The notes under the pieces were generated by a model, which searched no databases, was not told where the DNA came from, and saw only the letters and a program-made list of their open reading frames with translations. Source: Acidimicrobiia bacterium (lineage in GTDB: Bacteria; Actinomycetota; Acidimicrobiia; Acidimicrobiales; Bin134). From it: a stretch of 47,221 nt of DNA. The stretch is taken from positions 1 through 47,221 of the forward strand of contig JAJDYE010000028.1 of the NCBI GenBank assembly GCA_022822905.1, read 5' to 3'. Position 1 is the first letter of the stretch. Each line of letters begins with the position of its first letter. Position numbers and translations under genes: made by a program. Below, one piece after another: positions 8,442 to 17,230 of the stretch.

Positions 8442-11036
8442 TTACTGGTGGGAGATGGCTTTCAACACGTTGAGGCGATTGGCTCGCCGGGCCGGGAAGA
8501 AGGCGGCCAGCATTCCGGCCACGGCCGACACAACCAGGTAGATCACCAGCGTGATCCACGGCACGCTTACCGTGGAGATGACGCTGCCAGGGAGTGCGGC
8601 AGCCGCGATGGCGCCGGCCGCTACGCCGGTGGCGATGCCCACCAGTCCTCCGAAGACGGCGACGATGATGCTCTCCAAGAAGATTGCTCCCCAGATCTGG
8701 CGTTTGGCCGTCCCAATGGCCCGCAGGAGGCCCACCTCCCGGGTTCGCTCGAATATCGAGAGGGCCATGGTGTTGGCGATACCCACCACCGCGATGAGCA
8801 GCGCGATAACCAAGAACACGTTGATGATCACCAGGAACGTGTCGATCTCTGTGGCTCTGCCCTCTCGGTATTCGGCCTGGTCCTTTACGACGACCTGGGG
8901 AAAGTCGGAAAGCTCTGATTCCAGGCTGGACCGAGCTTGGCCCAATCCGACTCCCGGGGCGGTGATAGCCGTTGCCAGGTTGTCTTGCGTGCTGCCCATG
9001 ATGTGGTCCCAGTCGCTGAGGTCGACCACCAAGGGGCCGACCACGGAATCCTCAGTGTGGAGGGCGACGACTTGGAACGCAGATTTCTGCTGGCCGGGGA
9101 ACTCGAGGAGCAGCTGGTCTCCAACGGCAATGTTCAGATCATCGGCTAGGTCTTTGTGGACGAGCACATCACCGGCGCCGGCGTTGTCCAAGGTTCCGGC
9201 GACCACCCCCGGATCGACATGAGGGGTGAACGAGTCGATGTCGGTGGCTGTTACTCGGCGCTCCTCGCCGTCGGGAGCGCGCGCTCCGTCGGGGCGGAAT
9301 CGGAAGGCCATCACCGATTCCATCTCCGGTATCTCAGATATCCGCTGGGTGGCCTCCTGGCTGAAAGCGCCTAGAGCGGTGCTGAACGCGCTCACATCGG
9401 TGTTGCACTCGTTGACGCAGACGAGCCAATCGGCTTCCACCGAATCCTCTAACTGGCTGTTCAATGTTTGCTTGAAAGATGTTCCCAGCACGGTTACCAA
9501 AGACACCATGGCCAGGCCGATCATGAGCGCCGAAGCGGTGGTGGCGGTGCGTCGAGGATTGCGGGCCGCGTTGAGCCGAGCCAATCGCCCGTTGACGGTG
9601 AACAGCCGGTCGGCCGGCCAGCCCAGGAACAGCGACATCGACCGGGCAATCCCCGGAGTGGCGATGTTGACCCCCAGAAGCATCAACAACGCCCCCAAGC
9701 CGAGCGGGAGAAGGAGCTGGGAGGTTGAAAGATTGGACAGTAGGCCGATCAGCAGCAGTATCAGCCCCCCCCCGCCGGCTGCTGATCCGATAACCAGGGC
9801 GCGCCGCCGGTTGAAGGGATCGATCTCGGCCTCGTCGGCCAGTGCCACCATGGGCGTCACCCGGCGGGCCCGCATGGCCGGCCAGATGGCGGTGACCACG
9901 GTCACACCGATGCCGACTATCACTGCGGCTGCCACGGTCCACCCGCCGATTATCACGTCGATAGCGGGAAGGTGAGCGCCGGCGCTGTTCATCGCTCCGG
10001 CGACGCCGAGAGCCACCAAGATGCCGAGTCCGAATCCCAAGACGGTGGCCACGGTCCCGACGATCAAGGCCTCCACCGCCACGATTTGGGCGACTTGGCG
10101 TCGCTCGGCGCCCAGTACCCGCAGCAGGCCCAGCTCTCTGATGCGCTGCCCCGCAACCAGGGTGAAGGTGTTGTAACTGATGAACGCCGAGATGATCAAC
10201 ACGATCACCGCGAATGCCAGCAAGAGGTTCTGGATGCGGCCGATGTTCCCGGCAAACTCCGCGTTGCTCTCATCTATGTTGTCCTGCTGGGAGAGCACCT
10301 CGATATCGGGGCCCACGAGCGCGCTGATGGCCGCGGCCACCTCTTCATAGGTCGCCCCCGGTGCCAGCTTTCCATGGATGAGGTCGTAGCCGCCTCCATC
10401 GTGCAGGATCTGCCGGGTGGTGGTCATGTCCCACGAGACGGTCTGAAGTGCTATCCGGGTCTCGGGGTCGATGAAGTACAAATACCCCACCAGCTCGTAT
10501 TCGCCGGTGCCGCCGGGGGTGGCCACCTTGTAGCGCTGGCCGATAACAAAGTTGTTCTCCTGGCCGGTGAAATGGTCGATGGCGAATTCATCGGGACCGA
10601 CGGGCCGGCGGCTGATGCCGTCGTCGTAGACATGGATTGTGCTTAGCGACTCGGTTTCTGGCCAGCCGTATCCGATTTGTCGTCCTACGCCGGGGTCCAA
10701 GGCGTTGCCTTCGCCGTCGATGGCCACAACGTTGAATTCCTGGGCCAATCCTGTTACTGCTTCTACCCCGTCGACCGACATGAGTTCTTCGCTCAGCGAC
10801 ACAGGAATAAGGGTCACGCCCTCGTTTCGATCGCCGACGTCGGAGGCGGCGCGAACGGTGAAGTCGTACTTTTCGTAGATCCTGCCCGATAAGTCGTTGA
10901 GCGAGGAGCGGAGGCCATCGGTGGAGATCAGCACGCCGGTGGTTAGGGCCACCCCGATGATCACCGCCAGGGTGGTGAGCGCGAACCGGACTTTGACGCC
11001 GGCAATGCTTCGGAGGCTGTATCGCAGGAGAGTCAT
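8442..11036 (-). CDS. FtsX/MacB-type ABC transporter permease (first of two)
   Basis: 864-residue membrane protein with the duplicated FtsX layout: N-terminal helix (about 17-42), extracytoplasmic MacB-like domain, three-helix FtsX block (about 255-385, including [16 protein letters not shown]), two central hydrophobic segments, second extracytoplasmic domain, and C-terminal FtsX block (about 735-860, including SIFERTREVGLLRAIGT). The ATPase is encoded 55 bp upstream, so the two permeases plus one ATPase likely form a heterodimeric complex. The transported substrate cannot be read from the sequence; related complexes export lipids, lipoproteins or peptides, or act as mechanotransmitters on cell-wall hydrolases. 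Confidence 0.93.
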   Translation of the reverse strand: MTLLRYSLRSIAGVKVRFALTTLAVIIGVALTTGVLISTDGLRSSLNDLSGRIYEKYDFTVRAASDVGDRNEGVTLIPVSLSEELMSVDGVEAVTGLAQEFNVVAIDGEGNALDPGVGRQIGYGWPETESLSTIHVYDDGISRRPVGPDEFAIDHFTGQENNFVIGQRYKVATPGGTGEYELVGYLYFIDPETRIALQTVSWDMTTTRQILHDGGGYDLIHGKLAPGATYEEVAAAISALVGPDIEVLSQQDNIDESNAEFAGNIGRIQNLLLAFAVIVLIISAFISYNTFTLVAGQRIRELGLLRVLGAERRQVAQIVAVEALIVGTVATVLGFGLGILVALGVAGAMNSAGAHLPAIDVIIGGWTVAAAVIVGIGVTVVTAIWPAMRARRVTPMVALADEAEIDPFNRRRALVIGSAAGGGGLILLLIGLLSNLSTSQLLLPLGLGALLMLLGVNIATPGIARSMSLFLGWPADRLFTVNGRLARLNAARNPRRTATTASALMIGLAMVSLVTVLGTSFKQTLNSQLEDSVEADWLVCVNECNTDVSAFSTALGAFSQEATQRISEIPEMESVMAFRFRPDGARAPDGEERRVTATDIDSFTPHVDPGVVAGTLDNAGAGDVLVHKDLADDLNIAVGDQLLLEFPGQQKSAFQVVALHTEDSVVGPLVVDLSDWDHIMGSTQDNLATAITAPGVGLGQARSSLESELSDFPQVVVKDQAEYREGRATEIDTFLVIINVFLVIALLIAVVGIANTMALSIFERTREVGLLRAIGTAKRQIWGAIFLESIIVAVFGGLVGIATGVAAGAIAAAALPGSVISTVSVPWITLVIYLVVSAVAGMLAAFFPARRANRLNVLKAISHQ

Positions 11037-11091
11037 TGACCGATTACCGGATCATGAACTTCGAGGTCGGGCTACCTGGCTGCGCCCAAAC

Positions 11092-11922
11092 TCAGTCGTC
11101 TAAGTCCTTCATATACTCCAAGACCTCTTCCGCGGTGGCACCTTCTGGTATGCCTTTGACGAATTGGCCTACTTGCAAGATCTTCATGTAGTCGAGCACT
11201 TGGTCGGCGGTGGGGTTGAGCATCTCGCCCTGGAGCAGGCCGTCGGCCAGGAACACGGTCCGGTCGGCGTACGATGCCGCTTTGGCGTCGTGGGTGACCA
11301 TCACGATGGTCTGGCCCAGATCGTCAACCGCTTCGCGCATGAACTTCAGCACGTCGTTGCCCGACCGGGAGTCGAGGTTGCCGGTGGGCTCGTCGGCAAA
11401 GATGATCTCCGGCTGGCTGGCCAGCGCCCTCGACACCGCCACCCGCTGTTGCTGGCCGCCCGACAGCTCGTTGGGTCGGTGGGTGAGTCGATCACCCAGT
11501 CCCACGGTGGCGACCACACTGTCGACCCACTCTTGGTCGGGCTCGCGCCGGGCCAGGTTCATCGGCAGGGTGATGTTCTCGATTGCGTTCAGGGTGGGCA
11601 CCAGGTTGAACGCCTGGAAGATGAACCCCAGCCGATCGCGGCGCAGCATGGTGAGCTCTTTGTCGGTGAGGGTGCTCAGGTCGGTGTCGCCGATGAAGGC
11701 TTGGCCTTCGCTGAGGTTGTCGAGGGCGGCCATGCAGTGCATGAGCGTGGACTTGCCCGAACCCGACGGGCCCATGATGGCGGTGAACCTGCCCTTCTCG
11801 AAGGTGATGTCCACTCCGTCTAGGGCTCTGACTTCGGTCTCCCCTGACCCGTAGATCTTCACCGCTCCCACCGCGCGGGCGGCGGTCGTCAAATCGGTGG
11901 CCAGAGTGGACGCGTCGCTCAT
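11092..11922 (-). CDS. ABC transporter ATP-binding protein, MacB/LolD type
   Basis: Cytoplasmic ATPase that powers the two FtsX permeases encoded downstream. All nucleotide-binding motifs are intact: Walker A GPSGSGKS (51-58), Q-loop FQAFNLVPT (about 102-110), signature LSGGQQQR (153-160), Walker B IIFADEPTGNLDS (173-185) and the H-loop MVTHD (208-212). It extends about 40 residues past the usual end of the family; the extension holds two similar short helical motifs (ADQVLDYMK and AEEVLEYMK) that may dock on the permeases (inference). It heads a leftward operon of ATPase, permease, permease and probably pgi. Confidence 0.95.
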   Translation of the reverse strand: MSDASTLATDLTTAARAVGAVKIYGSGETEVRALDGVDITFEKGRFTAIMGPSGSGKSTLMHCMAALDNLSEGQAFIGDTDLSTLTDKELTMLRRDRLGFIFQAFNLVPTLNAIENITLPMNLARREPDQEWVDSVVATVGLGDRLTHRPNELSGGQQQRVAVSRALASQPEIIFADEPTGNLDSRSGNDVLKFMREAVDDLGQTIVMVTHDAKAASYADRTVFLADGLLQGEMLNPTADQVLDYMKILQVGQFVKGIPEGATAEEVLEYMKDLDD

Positions 11923-11977
11923 GTAAATTGCACCTCTTCGGCGTTAGCCAGGTTTTCCTTGGTGGAAATAATGGAAA

Positions 11978-12607
11978 CTATGGCTGGGAGACTACACGCA
12001 GGTAGGGCTTCTGCTCATCCCAGCCGCCGGGGAACAGCTCCGCAGCCTCCTCGTTGGAAAGGGCGGGAACGATGATCACGTCGTCGCCGTGCTGCCAGTT
12101 CACCGGGGTGGCCACCTTCTTGGCGGCGGTGAGCTGGAGCGAGTCGATCACCCGCAGCACCTCTTCGAAGTTGCGCCCCGTGCTGGCCGGATAGGTGATG
12201 GTGAGCTTGACCGTGTTGTCGGGGCCTATCACGAACACCGAGCGCACCGTCATAGTGTCGCTGGCGTTGGGGTGAATCATGTCGTAGAGGTCGGCCACGG
12301 CGCGGTCGGCGTCGCCGATCATCGGGAAGTTGGGACGGATGCCCTGGGTGTCCTCGATGTCCTGCGACCACGCGATGTGGTCTTCCACCGAGTCGCACGA
12401 CAGGCCGATGACCTTCACGTTGCGAGCGGCGAACTGCTCGGCCAGCCGAGCGGTGTAGCCCAGCTCGGTGGTACACACCGGGGTGAAGTCCTTGGGATGG
12501 GAGAACAGAACCGCCCACGAGTCCCCTTTCCACTCGTGGAAAGAGATGGTTCCCTCAGTGGTCTCGGCAGTGAAATCGGGGGCGGCATCCCCAAGTCGGA
12601 TAGCCAT
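11978..12607 (-). CDS. Peroxiredoxin, 1-Cys Prx6 type
   Basis: Thiol peroxidase that reduces hydrogen peroxide and organic hydroperoxides in the cytoplasm. The peroxidatic cysteine is Cys45 in HPKDFTPVCTTELG, the classic PxxxTxxC motif. An AhpC/TSA domain is followed by a 1-CysPrx C-terminal domain (about 160-209, with PVNWQHGDDVIIVP). The length of 209 aa fits the Prx6 family. The frame extends 21 codons further upstream, but ATG 12607 has AAGGAG 6 nt before it and gives the family N-terminus MAIRLGDAAPDF, so it was chosen. It appears monocistronic. Confidence 0.94.
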   Translation of the reverse strand: MAIRLGDAAPDFTAETTEGTISFHEWKGDSWAVLFSHPKDFTPVCTTELGYTARLAEQFAARNVKVIGLSCDSVEDHIAWSQDIEDTQGIRPNFPMIGDADRAVADLYDMIHPNASDTMTVRSVFVIGPDNTVKLTITYPASTGRNFEEVLRVIDSLQLTAAKKVATPVNWQHGDDVIIVPALSNEEAAELFPGGWDEQKPYLRVVSQP

Positions 12608-12711
12608 GTTCAGCTCCTTCTGTGCGGCAATTGATGAAAGAAGTCTGCCCACCCTACTCCGCTGAGGCAATACCTGACTAAAGAGGTCTGGATTTATGTC
12701 GCTGCTTGCCT

Positions 12712-13647
12712 CTACTCCGCGTGGTCGGGGGTGTTGCGCCGGCGGAGGAGGCGGCGGATGCGCCCGCCTTCAAGGTCTTCGGTGGTGTCCTCGGGCACGC
12801 CGACCGCAACCTCGAGGGCGTCCTCGGGCTGGTCTTCCAAGTCGAAGACGGACCCTGAGTCGTCTCGCACCATGATCGGGGCCTCGAAATCGGGCTCGTC
12901 TTCTTCTGGCTCGCCGGTTTCGATCAACGCCGTCTCCAGTGCCGTGCGTATCTCCTCCAGTTCGAATTCGGCGGTGGACATAACCGCCCGCAGGTTGCTC
13001 ATGGGCTCTTCGGAGAATTGGCGCAGCCGCTCAATCCACTCGTCCCGATACTGCACGTAGATGAGGTGTTGGCGACGGGCGGTGGCGTAGTCGCTTTTGA
13101 TCACCGCGAACACCGCTGCCTCCCCGGCCACGTGCATGGCGCTCAGCTCGGCCCTCATGACCGGCGAAGGATGGCTGGCGATGGCCTCCCGCATCTTCGG
13201 GGCCAGCTCTTCGTGGCCGGCCAAGAGTTCGTCACGATTGTCCATATCGACCTGGAGGCCCGAGGCATTGATTTCGCCCAGCACTTTCTGGTGATTCTCG
13301 ATCCAGGCCGAGACCGTCTGGTCGTGGTGCCGGTGCCACTCGGCCAGGCCCTCATGGTCGGGCCGAGAGGTGTCCACAGCGTTGGGCACTTGGTCTGTGG
13401 CGTCACCTACCAGCTCGAGTCTCGGTTTCCCATTGGAGTCCTCTGATTCGTCCTCTGAATCGGAGAAATCAAGCTCGCCGTCGAAAGGCACCGGCCCATC
13501 TTGTGAGGCGACCTGGCTTGCCTCCGGGGCCGGGCCCGGGAAGATATCCCACAGGGCCCGTTTCTTGCGGGTAGCCATGGCCACGATGCCGGCCAGCAGA
13601 CCACACCCCAAGATGATGATCGCGGGAATGGCGAGCCCGGCGTTCAC
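12712..13647 (-). CDS. Membrane-anchored protein of unknown function
   Basis: The proposed GTG start (13645-13647) gives 311 residues. A single hydrophobic segment at about 3-24 (LAIPAIIILGCGLLAG) is followed by TRKKR, which suggests a signal anchor with the start of the soluble part cytoplasmic. Next come an acidic disordered stretch, a helical domain (about 105-245, rich in His, Glu and Arg: HRHHDQTVSAWIE, SAMHVAGEAAVF), and an acidic tail ending in the basic cluster RIRRLLRRR. I recognise no family. The frame extends to 13890, but the extra N-terminal part is the antisense-frame shadow of the zinc-ribbon gene just upstream. No good Shine-Dalgarno is visible. Confidence 0.65.
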   Translation of the reverse strand: MNAGLAIPAIIILGCGLLAGIVAMATRKKRALWDIFPGPAPEASQVASQDGPVPFDGELDFSDSEDESEDSNGKPRLELVGDATDQVPNAVDTSRPDHEGLAEWHRHHDQTVSAWIENHQKVLGEINASGLQVDMDNRDELLAGHEELAPKMREAIASHPSPVMRAELSAMHVAGEAAVFAVIKSDYATARRQHLIYVQYRDEWIERLRQFSEEPMSNLRAVMSTAEFELEEIRTALETALIETGEPEEDEPDFEAPIMVRDDSGSVFDLEDQPEDALEVAVGVPEDTTEDLEGGRIRRLLRRRNTPDHAE

Positions 13648-13681
13648 GAGATGACAATCGCGAGAAGAACTAGCCTGACGT

Positions 13682-13888
13682 TCACGACTCGCCGACCGTG
13701 CTGGCAGCCAGCACGCGGACATTGGCGGTCGGGGCCGGAGTGGTGGCGGTGTGCTGGCGGCACGACCAACAGGCCTCGCGCTCCGTGCCCCACCATGTGA
13801 CATCGCAGCGTGGACACCACATGGTGGCTTTGCGCCGCGCTCTCGGCGCAAATAACCAGGCACGAGCCGGAACGGCCATATGGCCCAC
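13682..13888 (-). CDS. Small zinc-ribbon protein
   Basis: Up to 68 codons; a more likely start is ATG 13822, giving 46 residues beginning MWCPRCDVTWWG. Two CxxC knuckles (CPRC and CWSC) separated by 14 residues form a treble-clef or zinc-ribbon signature, and the tail is low complexity. It ends 34 bp before the proposed start of the membrane-anchored protein, same strand, so the two may share a transcript. The function is unknown; zinc ribbons of this size bind nucleic acid or protein. Confidence 0.5.
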   Translation of the reverse strand: MGHMAVPARAWLFAPRARRKATMWCPRCDVTWWGTEREACWSCRQHTATTPAPTANVRVLAASTVGES

Positions 13889-13895
13889 ACTAGAA

Positions 13896-13963
13896 GCGCG
13901 GTTAGCGCAAGTTGTGGATATCCGCCATGAGGGCGCGGTTAGCGCAAGTTGTGGATATCCGCC
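13896..13963. repeat. 31-bp direct repeat pair with DnaA-box-like core
   Basis: A 31-bp sequence (gcgcggttagcgc... ending tatccgcc) occurs at 13896-13926 and 13933-13963 with no mismatch, separated by 6 bp. Each copy contains TGTGGATAT, one base away from the DnaA-box consensus in reverse complement (TGTGGATAA). The pair fills the gap between the zinc-ribbon start and the LysM lipoprotein stop. Confidence 0.85.
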
Positions 13964-13964
13964 G

Positions 13965-14510
13965 CTAGGGAGCGGGCTCTTCCGCGTCGGGGGGGATGAT
14001 GAGCTCTTGGCCGACCTGGATCAGTTCGGCCGCGACGATGTTGTTGGCCGCGGTGATCTCATCCAGCGTCTTGCCGTACTGGAGGGCGATCCCCAGCAGC
14101 GTGTCGCCTTGGACAACGATATGGGTGCGCTCGCCAGGGCGGACGGTGCCGTCGCTGTTGAGTACGACAGGTGCGTCTTGGGGAATCTCGATCTCTTGGC
14201 CGATGCTCAAGACGTTGGGATTCTCCAACTCGTTGATCGCGTCGATCTCCTGCCAGGTGATGCCGAACTCGTCAGCGACGCTGCCCAGCGTGTCGCCCTC
14301 TCGAACCACGTAGATGAATGCCTCGGGGGTTGAGGTCGGCGTAGGGGTGGGGGGCGGAGTCGGAACGACGACCTGAGCGGTGGGAGGGGCCAACTCGTCG
14401 GGGTCCGCGCCGAGCGGGCGCTCCTCCGAGGTCGTTCCCCCTCCTCCGCCGCAGGCCGCGCCCAACACGGCCAACATCAGCACCATCAACAACAATTGGG
14501 CCCGGCGCAT
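13965..14510 (-). CDS. LysM-domain lipoprotein
   Basis: Secreted, lipid-anchored protein predicted to bind peptidoglycan. A signal peptide (MRRAQLLLMVLMLAVL) ends in the lipobox LGAAC, with Cys20 as the modified residue. A Gly run and a Pro/Thr-rich linker follow, then two LysM modules: YVVREGDTLGSVADEFG (about 66-110) and IVVQGDTLLGIALQYG (about 128-175). Start ATG 14510 is preceded by GAGGAGG with about 7 nt spacing; an in-frame ATG 14 codons upstream lacks this and would spoil the signal peptide. It has no recognisable enzyme domain. Confidence 0.92.
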   Translation of the reverse strand: MRRAQLLLMVLMLAVLGAACGGGGGTTSEERPLGADPDELAPPTAQVVVPTPPPTPTPTSTPEAFIYVVREGDTLGSVADEFGITWQEIDAINELENPNVLSIGQEIEIPQDAPVVLNSDGTVRPGERTHIVVQGDTLLGIALQYGKTLDEITAANNIVAAELIQVGQELIIPPDAEEPAP

Positions 14511-14615
14511 GGCGACACCTCCTCTGAACCAGTGGCCCTCAACAATACGCAACGCGCTCCCAAACCTAAAAAAGAGGGATCACCGTCGTGTACTGAGAAC
14601 TGCGAAGGACTGTGG

Positions 14616-14897
14616 ATGACCACCCACGTCGCCTCGTTCACGAAGCGGTGGAGACAGGTGCCGAGATGGTTCGCGTCGGTTGGCTTGGCCCGAAGCCGGT
14701 ATCTGGAACTCGGAGTCTCCGTGGATGTGGCCGGGCCATGTCTGCTGGCCTTCGACGGAGAGCGCAGCCGCCGCCTGCACTCCGGCCAGATCGCTTCGCT
14801 GCGGGTGGTGCGTGGTGGGCCCCGGGTGATCGATGTGGGCTCGGTGGTGCTCTCCGGTGCTCGAACGGGCAAGTTCGAAATCCGCGTGGGAGACTGA
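14616..14897 (+). CDS. Small protein of unknown function upstream of the D-aminoacylase
   Basis: A 93-codon frame starts at ATG 14616 with GAAGGA about 7 nt upstream and ends 5 bp before the D-aminoacylase gene, so the pair looks co-transcribed. The pattern AFDGERSRRL followed by a strand-rich segment (ASLRVVRGGPRVIDVG) recalls the C-terminal beta-domain of NAD-kinase-fold proteins. It could therefore be a small relic of such a kinase, but this rests on pattern only. It has no N-terminal nucleotide-binding part. Confidence 0.5.
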   Translation: MTTHVASFTKRWRQVPRWFASVGLARSRYLELGVSVDVAGPCLLAFDGERSRRLHSGQIASLRVVRGGPRVIDVGSVVLSGARTGKFEIRVGD

Positions 14898-14902
14898 GGC
14901 GC

Positions 14903-16570
14903 ATGAGTGCAGACGTTGTAATTCGCGGGGGAACTGTGGTGGACGGCTCGGGTGAGCCAGGATGGGAGGCCGATGTCGCCATCACCGGGGACCGCATCAG
15001 CGAGATCGGTTCGGGGCTGTCGGGCAAGGTGGTGTTGGATGCCAGCGGCCAGGTGGTGGCCCCCGGCTTCATCGACATCCACACCCACTACGACGCCCAG
15101 GTGTTCTGGGATCCGGCGCTCAGCCCGTCGTGCTACCACGGGGTGACCTCGGTGATCGCGGGCAACTGCGGCTTCTCCATCGCCCCCACCCGATCCCGCC
15201 ACCAGGATCTCATCGCCCGCACCCTCGAGAACGTCGAGGACATGAACGTGGACAGCCTGGCCGAGGGCATCCCCTGGGACTTCGAGACCTTCCCCGAGTA
15301 CCTGGACTCCATCTCCCGCCGGGGCATCGCCCTCAACTTCGGGGCCTACATCGGCCACACCGCTCTGCGGCTGTTCGTGGTGGGCGACGAGGCCTACGAG
15401 CGGGCCTCAACCGACGAAGAAGTGGTCCGCATGGTGGAGGTGGTGGCCGAGGCCATCGATGCCGGTGCGGCCGGGCTGGCCACCAGCTTTGCCATGACCC
15501 ACCGTGGAGCCGACGGACTGCCCATTCCCAGCCGATTCGCCACCCGGGACGAGTTCGAGGCTCTCATCGGCGTGCTCGGCCAAAAGCGTCGGGGCGTGGT
15601 GTCGATTGCCCCTGGCGAGCAGATAGGCATCGACGACATGTACGCGTTGCAGCCCCAGGTGGGCGTGCCGTTCACTTACGGCGCCCTGCTGACCTTCCCC
15701 AATGGGAACCACGAGAAGAGCGCGGCCAAGAACCGGGAGGCGTGGGAAAGGGGAATCGAGGTGTGGCCCCAGGTCACTCCTCGCCCGCTCACTTTCCAGA
15801 TGGTGATGACCGATCCGTTCACCCTCAACGTGAACCCCGAGTTCGCCGCACTCATGAGCGAGGACCACGATGCCCGGCTCAAGGCCTACGACGATGAGGA
15901 CTGGCGCAACCGGACCGCGGAGGCCTTCAAGCACCAGAAGGCCATGGTTCCCCGGTGGGAGACTTTCCAGATCGCTGAGACGGCTTCTCGCCCGGAACTG
16001 GTCGGCCGACGGCTCACCGACGTAGCCGAAGAGTTGGGGGTGCGCCCCCTCGACGTGCTTCTCGACACCGCGGTATCCGACGACCTGGCCACTCGGATCA
16101 GCTGCATCATCGCCAACGACGACCCCGATGGGGTGGCCATGCTTCTGCGGCAGGACGGCTGCACGCTGGGCCTGTCCGACGCCGGCGCCCATGTGGGCCA
16201 ACTGTGCGACGCACCGCAGGCCACCGACTTCTTGGGCAATTGGGTGCGCGACCGCGAGCTCATGCCCATGGAGAAGGCGGTAAGGAAGCTCTCCGCAGTG
16301 CAGGCCGACTTGTTCAACCTGGTGGACCGGGGCTATCTGCGGGAGGGGGCCTATGCCGACGTGGTGGTGTTCGACCCCGACACGGTGGCGCCCGGGCCGC
16401 TGCGGCGGGTGCGGGACTTTCCCGCCAACGCCGAGCGGCTCACCGCGGATGCCTCCGTGGGAATCACCCACGTGCTGGTGAACGGCACCCCCATCCGCAG
16501 CGATGGCGAGGTTGACGAGAGCGGCGTAGGCGCCCATCCCGGCGACATCCTGCGCCCCTCCGCCCGCTAG
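14903..16570 (+). CDS. N-acyl-D-amino-acid deacylase (D-aminoacylase), amidohydrolase superfamily
   Basis: Zinc-dependent hydrolase expected to release D-amino acids from N-acyl derivatives; members also act on dipeptides and other amides, so the substrate is uncertain. The N-terminal beta-sandwich starts DVVIRGGTVVDGSG. The metal motif HTHYD is at 60-64. GNCGFSIAP (88-96) contains the conserved metal-ligand Cys of D-aminoacylases, and LSDAGAHVGQLCD near residue 430 carries the late catalytic Asp. The C-terminus returns to the sandwich (GAYADVVVFDPDTV). ATG 14903 was chosen over an upstream in-frame start at 14612 because it gives the family N-terminus. Length is 555 aa. It follows the small gene at 14616 by 5 bp. 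Confidence 0.93.
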   Translation: MSADVVIRGGTVVDGSGEPGWEADVAITGDRISEIGSGLSGKVVLDASGQVVAPGFIDIHTHYDAQVFWDPALSPSCYHGVTSVIAGNCGFSIAPTRSRHQDLIARTLENVEDMNVDSLAEGIPWDFETFPEYLDSISRRGIALNFGAYIGHTALRLFVVGDEAYERASTDEEVVRMVEVVAEAIDAGAAGLATSFAMTHRGADGLPIPSRFATRDEFEALIGVLGQKRRGVVSIAPGEQIGIDDMYALQPQVGVPFTYGALLTFPNGNHEKSAAKNREAWERGIEVWPQVTPRPLTFQMVMTDPFTLNVNPEFAALMSEDHDARLKAYDDEDWRNRTAEAFKHQKAMVPRWETFQIAETASRPELVGRRLTDVAEELGVRPLDVLLDTAVSDDLATRISCIIANDDPDGVAMLLRQDGCTLGLSDAGAHVGQLCDAPQATDFLGNWVRDRELMPMEKAVRKLSAVQADLFNLVDRGYLREGAYADVVVFDPDTVAPGPLRRVRDFPANAERLTADASVGITHVLVNGTPIRSDGEVDESGVGAHPGDILRPSAR

Positions 16571-16732
16571 GCACAACCAGGCGTTTCCGCAGAATTCGCC
16601 AAAGTCCTCTGGCGCGCTCCAGGGGAGTGAGCCTAAGCTGCCGTTGAACGCAAGAGCGATCGCAGTAGCGAACGCAAGCAAAACGCAAGAGCGACAGCGT
16701 GGTCGTTCCCACATGATGACGAGGAGATCGCC
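16571..16732. other. Intergenic region with short iterated repeats
   Basis: The octamer aacgcaag occurs three times (16647, 16671, 16682), twice extended to the 13-mer aacgcaagagcga (16647-16659, 16682-16694). A GCGATCGC palindrome lies in the first interval. This is the probable promoter region of the hypothetical gene at 16733; no promoter can be assigned with confidence. Confidence 0.45.
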
Positions 16733-17152
16733 ATGGGGGAAAACACAGACTGGCGCATTGAGTTGAACCGGGCCGGAGTCGGCCTGCAAGCGCTCTTGTC
16801 CGAGGGCATGCCCGCCGACAATCTCGACGAGTGGGTGCAGCGCCTAGAAGACCAACTCGGAGAACTCAGCCGGGCGCTTACCGGATTCTGCTCGGACTGC
16901 GACCTCGGGCTTTTCGATGACTGCATCGAGCTGGCCCCTCGGCTGGTGCCCCAAGTGAACAAGATCCGCACCGAGCAGGTTCAGCTCCAGGCCTCGGTGC
17001 AGGAGCAAATCCACCGACTGCACACCCAAAAGCCCGACTCAACATTGGAACGGTCGATGGCCGACATCGTCCACCGGGTGGACCAGCTCAACCACCACGC
17101 GGTCGACGTGGTGTACAGCGCCTACGACACCGACCTCGGCGGCCCCGGCTGA
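16733..17152 (+). CDS. Hypothetical helical protein
   Basis: 139 residues starting at ATG 16733 with GAGGAG about 7 nt upstream. The sequence is almost wholly helical by composition, with amphipathic heptad-like stretches (LDEWVQRLEDQLGELSRAL; VQLQASVQEQIHRLH) and a cysteine cluster, FCSDCDLGLFDDC, at about 52-64. There is no signal peptide or membrane segment. I recognise no family; a small cytoplasmic coiled-coil protein is the most that can be said. Confidence 0.75.
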   Translation: MGENTDWRIELNRAGVGLQALLSEGMPADNLDEWVQRLEDQLGELSRALTGFCSDCDLGLFDDCIELAPRLVPQVNKIRTEQVQLQASVQEQIHRLHTQKPDSTLERSMADIVHRVDQLNHHAVDVVYSAYDTDLGGPG

Positions 17153-17173
17153 TCCTTCCCTCGGCGGGTTCGC

Positions 17174-17230
17174 TCAGAGCTCTCCGAACTGGTCTTTCTC
17201 CGGAGGTTGCATCAGAGCTCTCCGAACTGG
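17174..17230. repeat. 19-bp direct repeat duplicating the 3' end of upp
   Basis: The sequence tcagagctctccgaactgg occurs at 17174-17192 and 17212-17230, offset 38 bp. The second copy contains the upp stop codon and its last codons; the first lies just beyond the gene. Confidence 0.9.

Noticed and set aside
13896..13963. A CRISPR array
   Set aside because: There are only two repeat copies with a 6-bp spacer, and no cas genes.
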